Shown: positions 30,405 to 35,236 of the stretch, in pieces
How the letters are laid out: the number at the start of each line of letters is the position of its first letter
How positions within the stretch are numbered: position 1 is the stretch's first letter
Assembly: GCA_905200945.1 (NCBI GenBank)
Contig: CAJKMG010000023.1
Span: 1-35,236 of the forward strand
Direction of reading: 5' to 3'
DNA: 35,236 bases
Source of the DNA: an uncultured Akkermansia sp.
Lineage (GTDB): Bacteria > Verrucomicrobiota > Verrucomicrobiia > Verrucomicrobiales > Akkermansiaceae
Notes under the pieces: model-generated
Seen by the model: the letters and a program-made list of their open reading frames with translations, nothing else
Told to the model about the DNA's origin: nothing
The model's database searches: none
Position numbers and translations under genes: made by a program

Positions 30405-32039
30405 TCAGCATTCCGCACGCCATCTGGCCTGTTCCGTTTTGTAGAGCTTGTACGTGACGGCATCTGCCAGGGCTTCCAGGCTGGCCTCAATAATGTTGTA
30501 GGAAACGCCCACGGTAGTCCAGGTGGCAACGCCGTCCGAGGATTCAATAAGCACGCGGACATTGGAGCCGGTGCCGTTTTCATCCTCCGCATCAGGGATG
30601 TTCGTCCGGGTGGGGGAAAGCACGCGCACCTTGTAGTCAATGAGATGCATCTGCTCCAGTTCCGGATACCAGCGCGTCAGGGCGCGGCGCAGGGCCCGGT
30701 CCAGCGCATGCACGGGGCCAAAGCCTCCGGCGGCGGTGTGCTCCACATTGCCGTGAACGTCCAGCTTGAGGGAGGCTTCCACCATCATATCCGGATCCAT
30801 TTCATGGCGGGAGGTCAGCACCACAGTGCGCAGGATGTTGAAATACGGCTTCAGGGCGCTGTCCGGCATGTGCCGCAGGAAGAGAAGCTCCGCGCTGGCC
30901 GGGGCGGCCACGTAGTCATAACCCAGCGCGGCATTCTTCTTCACGGCGGCGGAAAGCACGTCCAGAATGGGGTCTCCCTTTTCCAGCTCAAAGCCCAGGG
31001 TGCGGGACAGGGAAAGAATATTGCTTTTGCCGCCCTGCTCCGTCATCAGCACGCGCTGGGCGTTCCCCACCAGGGAGGGGTCGATGTGCTCGTACAAAGA
31101 GGCCTCCTTCATGATAGCGCTGACATGCACTCCGCCCTTGTGGGCGAAAGCGGCGTTCCCCACGAAGGGCTGCCGCCGGAAGGGCGCCAGATTAGATACT
31201 TCCGAGACAAAGGCGGCGGTGGATTTGAGCCGCGTCAGGGAAGCGCCGCTGAGGCAGGAAAAGCCTTTCATCTTCACCTGGAGGTTAGGGATGACGGAAC
31301 AAAGATTGGCGTTTCCGCAACGTTCCCCGATTCCGTTTACGGTCCCCTGCACCTGGATGGCTCCGCTGTTTACCGCAGCCAGGCTGTTGGCGACGGCCAG
31401 TTCACAGTCATTGTGGGCGTGAATGCCCAGGGAGGCAAGAGGCAGGCGTTCCCTGACCGTTCGGATAATGGAGCTGATTTCCTCCGGCATGGTGCCCCCG
31501 TTGGTATCGCACAGAACCAGGCAGTCCGCGCCATGTTCCCTGGCCGTACGGAGTACAGCCAGGGCGTATTCCGGATCCCGCTTGAAGCCGTCAAAAAAAT
31601 GTTCCGCGTCAAAAAAGGCTTCTTCCATATTTTTTTTAAGGAAGGAGATGGAATTGCCTATGATTTCCAGATTGCGTTCCCGGGAAATGCCCAGGGCCAC
31701 TTCCACATGGCGGGGGCAGGACTTCCCAAAGATCGCGGCTACCCGCGCGCCGCTGGATACCAGGGCGGTCAGCGTGGGGTCCGTCTCCGGGGTATGGGAA
31801 GGATGGTGCGTGCTTCCGAAGGCGGCCAGCTTTGCATTCCTTAGTTCGACGCCTCTCATGGCGTTGAAAAATTCCGTCTCCACCGGATTGGCGCCGGGCC
31901 AGCCGCCCTCAATGTAGTCCATACCCAGATAATCCAGCTGGCGGGCGATGCGGACCTTGTCCGTCGCGCTCAAGTTGACGTCTTCACTCTGCGCGCCGTC
32001 TCGCAACGTAGTATCATAAAGAAAGATTTTGGTGGACAT
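30405..32039 (-). CDS. cimA: (R)-citramalate synthase, CimA type
   Basis: 544 residues. The DRE-TIM barrel has LYDTTLRDGAQSE (metal-binding Asp, catalytic Arg), YIEGGWPGANP (specific to the citramalate/CimA subgroup rather than LeuA), VLCDTNGGTMP, GIHAHNDCELAVANSL (metal-binding His) and NGIGERCGNANL. The C-terminal regulatory LeuA-dimer-like domain (about 410-530) is present, consistent with feedback control by isoleucine. It condenses acetyl-CoA and pyruvate to citramalate, the threonine-independent route to isoleucine. AAGGGG abuts the ATG. It is divergent from the peptidase gene and followed by a distant terminator. Confidence 0.94.
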   Translation of the reverse strand: MSTKIFLYDTTLRDGAQSEDVNLSATDKVRIARQLDYLGMDYIEGGWPGANPVETEFFNAMRGVELRNAKLAAFGSTHHPSHTPETDPTLTALVSSGARVAAIFGKSCPRHVEVALGISRERNLEIIGNSISFLKKNMEEAFFDAEHFFDGFKRDPEYALAVLRTAREHGADCLVLCDTNGGTMPEEISSIIRTVRERLPLASLGIHAHNDCELAVANSLAAVNSGAIQVQGTVNGIGERCGNANLCSVIPNLQVKMKGFSCLSGASLTRLKSTAAFVSEVSNLAPFRRQPFVGNAAFAHKGGVHVSAIMKEASLYEHIDPSLVGNAQRVLMTEQGGKSNILSLSRTLGFELEKGDPILDVLSAAVKKNAALGYDYVAAPASAELLFLRHMPDSALKPYFNILRTVVLTSRHEMDPDMMVEASLKLDVHGNVEHTAAGGFGPVHALDRALRRALTRWYPELEQMHLIDYKVRVLSPTRTNIPDAEDENGTGSNVRVLIESSDGVATWTTVGVSYNIIEASLEALADAVTYKLYKTEQARWRAEC

Positions 32040-32151
32040 CCCCTTGATTCATACATGCAAACGGGAAGCCGTTCAAGACCGGGCCCCGGCTTTTCCCCTG
32101 ATGCAGACACGAAAAGCGCAAGGCTTGAAGGAGAAACCGGCTTCCAGTAGA

Positions 32152-34332
32152 ATGGCCGCCATGAGTTTACTCAGGCAGTGTTTCTACCTCCTTTTCCTCT
32201 TTTTCTCCATGGTCCTCCCCTCCCCGGCGGCCTCTTCCGCCCACCCTTTCCTGGACAAGGGGCGTCCCATCCTCTGGAGCCGGCTGACTCCGGACAAGCT
32301 GGAACCGGATATTCAGGAAGCCATGCGCCGCACCCGGGCCTCCGTAGAGGAAATCAGCCGCCTCCGTCCGGAGGAAATGACGTATGAAAATACGTTCGGA
32401 GCGCTGGAGAAAAGCAATGACCTCCTTACGGAAGGCATGTGCAAGGCCTATGTCCTGAAAAGTCTGTGCGACAGCGCGGAACTGCGCAACGCCATGGATT
32501 CTGTTGCCCCCCGCGTGTCCGCCTTTCTTTCCTCCGTCATGAAAGACCAGGCCCTGTGGAAAACCCTGAAAACCGCGGAGGAACGCCTGAGGCAGACTCA
32601 TCTGAGCCCTGAGCAGGAACGATACATGGAACTAAGCATGCAGAGCTTCCGGGACAACGGCGCGGATCTGCCGCCGGACAAGCGCGCGCGGCTTGAGGCC
32701 ATTGACAGAGAACTGACGCTCGCCTCCCAGCGTTTCAACAATTTGTACATGGACGCCAGGAAATCCTGGACCTGGACGGTGCGAAACGCCGCCCTTCTGG
32801 AAGGAATAGACGGAAGTTCCCTGCAACAGGCGCGTGAGGAATTTCTGAGGCGCCATCCCGGCCAGTCCGATCCGGGCTGGACATTTACGCTGAATTCCGC
32901 GGCTTCCGCCCGGGTCATGGAAAAAGCCCGGCGGGAAGAATGCCGGAAAGATTTATGGGAACACCGCCAGTCTCTGGCTACGGGGGCATGCAACACGGAA
33001 CCCGTCATCAGGGAAATCCTGTCCCTGCGCCGTGAAAAGGCGCATTTATGCGGATATGAGGCGTACCCGGATTACGCCCTGCGCGAGAGCATGGCGGGAA
33101 ACGGGGAACACGCCATGAAGTTCGTCAATGAGCTGCTGGACAAGATCAAGGCCCCCTTTTTCCGTGAAATGGAAACTCTCCGCTGCCTGAAGGCCCGTCT
33201 TACGGGGCAGGAAAACGCCCGGCTGAATCCCTGGGACGTGGCATATTATTCCAATCTCCAGGCAAAAGAACGCTTCCGGCTGGACCAGGAGGAGCTGCGC
33301 CGCTACTTTCCCCTTTCCCGCGTTCTGGACGGCCTGTTTTCCCTGGCGGAACGTTTGTACGGCATCCGGGTAACGGAACTTCCGGCTCGGCAGGCCCTCT
33401 CCGGCATCCCGGCAGACAAATCCGCCGGAGCCGCGGAGGTCTGGCATCCGGATGTGCGCTTTTTCACTATTGACGACGGCAACGGCAACCTCCTGGGATC
33501 TTTCTATCTGGATCTTTTCTCCCGTAACAACAAACGGGCCGGAGCGTGGATGAACACTCTGGACACGGGCAGCCCGTCCACGCCGGAGACACCGGGCAAG
33601 CCGCGCCTGGGCATGGTCTGTCTCAATATTCATCCCCCCGCGGCAGGAGACACGGTGACGCTGTCCCACCGGGAAGTCAGGACTTTATTCCATGAGTTCG
33701 GCCATTTGCTGCACCTGATGTTCACCAGGGTTTCCATTCCCTCCCTGGCGGGAACCAGCGTGCCGCGGGATTTTGTAGAAGTCCCCTCCCAGTTCATGGA
33801 AAACTGGTGCTGGTGTCCGGACGTGCTGAAAAGTTTCGCCCGGCATGAAAAAACGGGACTCCCCATTCCGGAGGAAATGCTGCGCTCTCTGGACGCATCC
33901 CGAGGCAATACGCCAGCCCTCGCGCTGGCCGGACAACTCCTGTACGCGAAAATGGACCTGGCCGTCCATGCGGAACCGGAACGTTTCTCCGCCGGTCCTC
34001 TCGATGATGTGGATTCCGCCGTAGCGGGAGAGATGGATTATTTCAAAGATTTCAAAAGAGCCGGCAAGCTGCGCACGGCGCGCCACCTGTTTTCCTCCCC
34101 TGCGGGCTATGCCTCCTTTTATTTCTCCTACCAATGGGCGGAAGTCCTGGACAAGGATATTTTTGAAGCCTTTGAACGGGCCGGAGGACCGGAGAGGGAA
34201 ATGGCAGGAAAATTCCGGAAAACTATTCTGGAAAAAGGATATGCGGTCCCGCCCATGCGGCAGTTCATGGATTTCATGGGCAGAAAACCGCGCATGGATG
34301 CCATGCTCCGCAAAAGGCGGCTGGCATCCTGA
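32152..34332 (+). CDS. exported M3-family zinc metallopeptidase (oligopeptidase A / Dcp type)
   Basis: 726 residues from ATG 32152 (ATG 32161 gives 723). Either start leaves a strong signal peptide (LLRQCFYLLFLFFSMVLPSPAASS), unlike the cytoplasmic E. coli OpdA; in-frame ATGs further upstream (32101, 32029) add a non-conserved leader that would spoil the signal. The zinc site is HEFGHLLH (H514, E515, H518), with the third ligand Glu in FVEVPSQFMENW downstream. Other family features are GSFYLDLFSR and FFTIDDGNGNLLGS before it. It cleaves short peptides, probably in the periplasm where it would process peptides before uptake. It stands alone, divergent from cimA. Confidence 0.92.
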   Translation: MAAMSLLRQCFYLLFLFFSMVLPSPAASSAHPFLDKGRPILWSRLTPDKLEPDIQEAMRRTRASVEEISRLRPEEMTYENTFGALEKSNDLLTEGMCKAYVLKSLCDSAELRNAMDSVAPRVSAFLSSVMKDQALWKTLKTAEERLRQTHLSPEQERYMELSMQSFRDNGADLPPDKRARLEAIDRELTLASQRFNNLYMDARKSWTWTVRNAALLEGIDGSSLQQAREEFLRRHPGQSDPGWTFTLNSAASARVMEKARREECRKDLWEHRQSLATGACNTEPVIREILSLRREKAHLCGYEAYPDYALRESMAGNGEHAMKFVNELLDKIKAPFFREMETLRCLKARLTGQENARLNPWDVAYYSNLQAKERFRLDQEELRRYFPLSRVLDGLFSLAERLYGIRVTELPARQALSGIPADKSAGAAEVWHPDVRFFTIDDGNGNLLGSFYLDLFSRNNKRAGAWMNTLDTGSPSTPETPGKPRLGMVCLNIHPPAAGDTVTLSHREVRTLFHEFGHLLHLMFTRVSIPSLAGTSVPRDFVEVPSQFMENWCWCPDVLKSFARHEKTGLPIPEEMLRSLDASRGNTPALALAGQLLYAKMDLAVHAEPERFSAGPLDDVDSAVAGEMDYFKDFKRAGKLRTARHLFSSPAGYASFYFSYQWAEVLDKDIFEAFERAGGPEREMAGKFRKTILEKGYAVPPMRQFMDFMGRKPRMDAMLRKRRLAS

Positions 34333-34551
34333 AATAAAGGGGCCTCAAGCCGCCGCCGCTTCCGGACTGCACAGGGGCAAGCCACATATTATACATTTGT
34401 TTAATTAAATTATCCTTTCATTATGCAAAGGTTACAGATATTTTGCAGAATTCAGAACACATCTTTGCGTTGACTTTGTAAGAAAAAGAAGAGAAAATTC
34501 TTTCGCTTTACCGCACCTTCCGGCACCAGCCGCAACCAACCGCATTCATTT

Positions 34552-35236
34552 ATGTATAACAAGCCTTTGACGTTTGCCGCCACAACCCTGCTCCTTTGCT
34601 CCCCGGTGATCATGTTAACTTCCTGTGAAGGGGAAAAGGATTCTGCAGCCCAGACGCCGGCGCTCGTTCCCGAAGTGCAGGTGACCAAACTGGTCACGAA
34701 GGATGTCCCCATCAGGCAGGAATGGGTGGGCACCCTGCGCGGCACTGAAGATGCCGAAATCCGTTCCCAGGTCACGGGATACCTTCTTTCCAAGGATTAC
34801 CGGGACGGAGCTTATGTAAAGAAGGGCCAGGTGCTTTTCCAGATTGATCCCCGCCCGTTCCAGGCAACGCTGGACCAGGCCCAGGGAAGATTGGAACAAT
34901 ATGAAGCCACGCTGAAAAAATACAAACTGGACGTGGAACGCTACACGCCGCTGGTGAAAACCGGTTCCGTCAGCCGCAAACAGCTGGACGACGCCCTGCA
35001 GCAGGTCCAGGAGACGGAAGCCGCCATCGCCACGGCAAAAGCCCAGGTGGATGAAGCCAAGATCAATCTTAAATTCACCACTATTACAGCCCCCATTTCC
35101 GGCCTGGCCGGCCTAGCAACTCCTTCCATCGGCAACCTGCTGACGCCCTCCAGCCCCACGCCGCTGACCACCATTTCCTCCATTGACCCCATCCGGGTGG
35201 ATTTCTCCGTAAGCGAACGGGACTTCCTGAACTCCA
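34552..35236 (+). CDS. RND efflux adaptor lipoprotein (3' end outside window)
   Basis: 228 codons to the window edge without a stop. The start has a signal with a lipobox LTSC (Cys at residue 25), so this adaptor is predicted to be lipidated. The lipoyl half (VGTLRGTEDAEIRSQVTGYL), the coiled hairpin (ATLDQAQGRLEQYEATLKKY onward) and TAPISGLAGLAT/SERDFL follow. It resembles the other adaptor at 9633 but differs by the lipid anchor, so it belongs to a second RND system whose pump would lie downstream. It has no local regulator. The ATG at 34552 follows ACCGCATTCATTT with no Shine-Dalgarno. Confidence 0.9.
   Translation, partial: MYNKPLTFAATTLLLCSPVIMLTSCEGEKDSAAQTPALVPEVQVTKLVTKDVPIRQEWVGTLRGTEDAEIRSQVTGYLLSKDYRDGAYVKKGQVLFQIDPRPFQATLDQAQGRLEQYEATLKKYKLDVERYTPLVKTGSVSRKQLDDALQQVQETEAAIATAKAQVDEAKINLKFTTITAPISGLAGLATPSIGNLLTPSSPTPLTTISSIDPIRVDFSVSERDFLNS

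Noticed and set aside
30031..30423. 130-codon minus-strand frame after cimA
   Set aside because: It overlaps the cimA end, runs through the terminator hairpin, and has no signal or family feature.
1..35236. CRISPR array, IS element, integrase site or prophage
   Set aside because: No regularly spaced repeats, transposase or phage genes were seen on either strand.

Overview
The window looks like chromosomal DNA of an Akkermansia-type verrucomicrobium. This is inferred from the gene mix (GH20 hexosaminidase, MeaB, secreted hydrolases, a PUR-alpha-like small protein, RND pumps), from the moderately GC-rich sequence and from the near absence of Shine-Dalgarno sequences. No database search was possible, so the taxon is a working guess. 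There is no phage, insertion sequence, CRISPR array or rRNA. One tRNA gene (Asp, GTC) is present.

Layout. 1-2340: the 3' part of a secreted GH20 beta-N-acetylhexosaminidase, then the MeaB/ArgK GTPase, convergent with the Nudix enzyme RppH. 2336-5150: a more A/T-rich stretch with a secreted alkylsulfatase-type metallo-hydrolase that lacks part of its dimerisation domain, and an unknown secreted protein. 5158-8699: a minus-strand housekeeping run (ruvC, a RhlE-like RNA helicase, a glyoxalase II-like hydrolase, pyrC). 8803-8994: tRNA-Asp with its own promoter and terminator. 9120-13951: a marR / RND adaptor / RND pump operon closed by an extreme G-C-T homopolymer terminator. 13989-15306: thyA-folA on the minus strand. 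15450-18600: cardiolipin synthase, then a biotin-less carboxyltransferase subunit (OadA / PycB / transcarboxylase 5S type). 18644-19348: an unknown protein with a papain-like Cys/His pattern.

19436-26035 is the metabolic centrepiece. It is a five-gene minus-strand operon, kdgK - uxuA::SDR fusion - uxaC - eda - exuT, that encodes uptake of hexuronate and the whole isomerase route: glucuronate to fructuronate (UxaC), to mannonate (SDR half of the fusion), to 2-keto-3-deoxygluconate (UxuA half), to KDPG (KdgK), to pyruvate plus glyceraldehyde-3-phosphate (Eda). Two consecutive pathway enzymes are joined in one 666-residue polypeptide. No regulator gene lies in or beside the operon.

26315-35236: a PH-domain membrane protein, a MATE exporter, the Mrp/ApbC ATPase (one Cys of its usual pair replaced by Asp), a 70-residue PUR-alpha-like protein with a GTG start, citramalate synthase, a signal-peptide-bearing M3 metallopeptidase, and the 5' part of a second, lipoprotein-type RND adaptor that runs off the window.

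MeaB and the biotin-less carboxyltransferase subunit are both compatible with succinate/propionate metabolism through methylmalonyl-CoA. The rest of that pathway is not in the window. The most unusual items are the UxuA-SDR fusion, the internally shortened alkylsulfatase, the Cys-protease-like orphan, and the widespread lack of Shine-Dalgarno sequences with some apparently leaderless starts.
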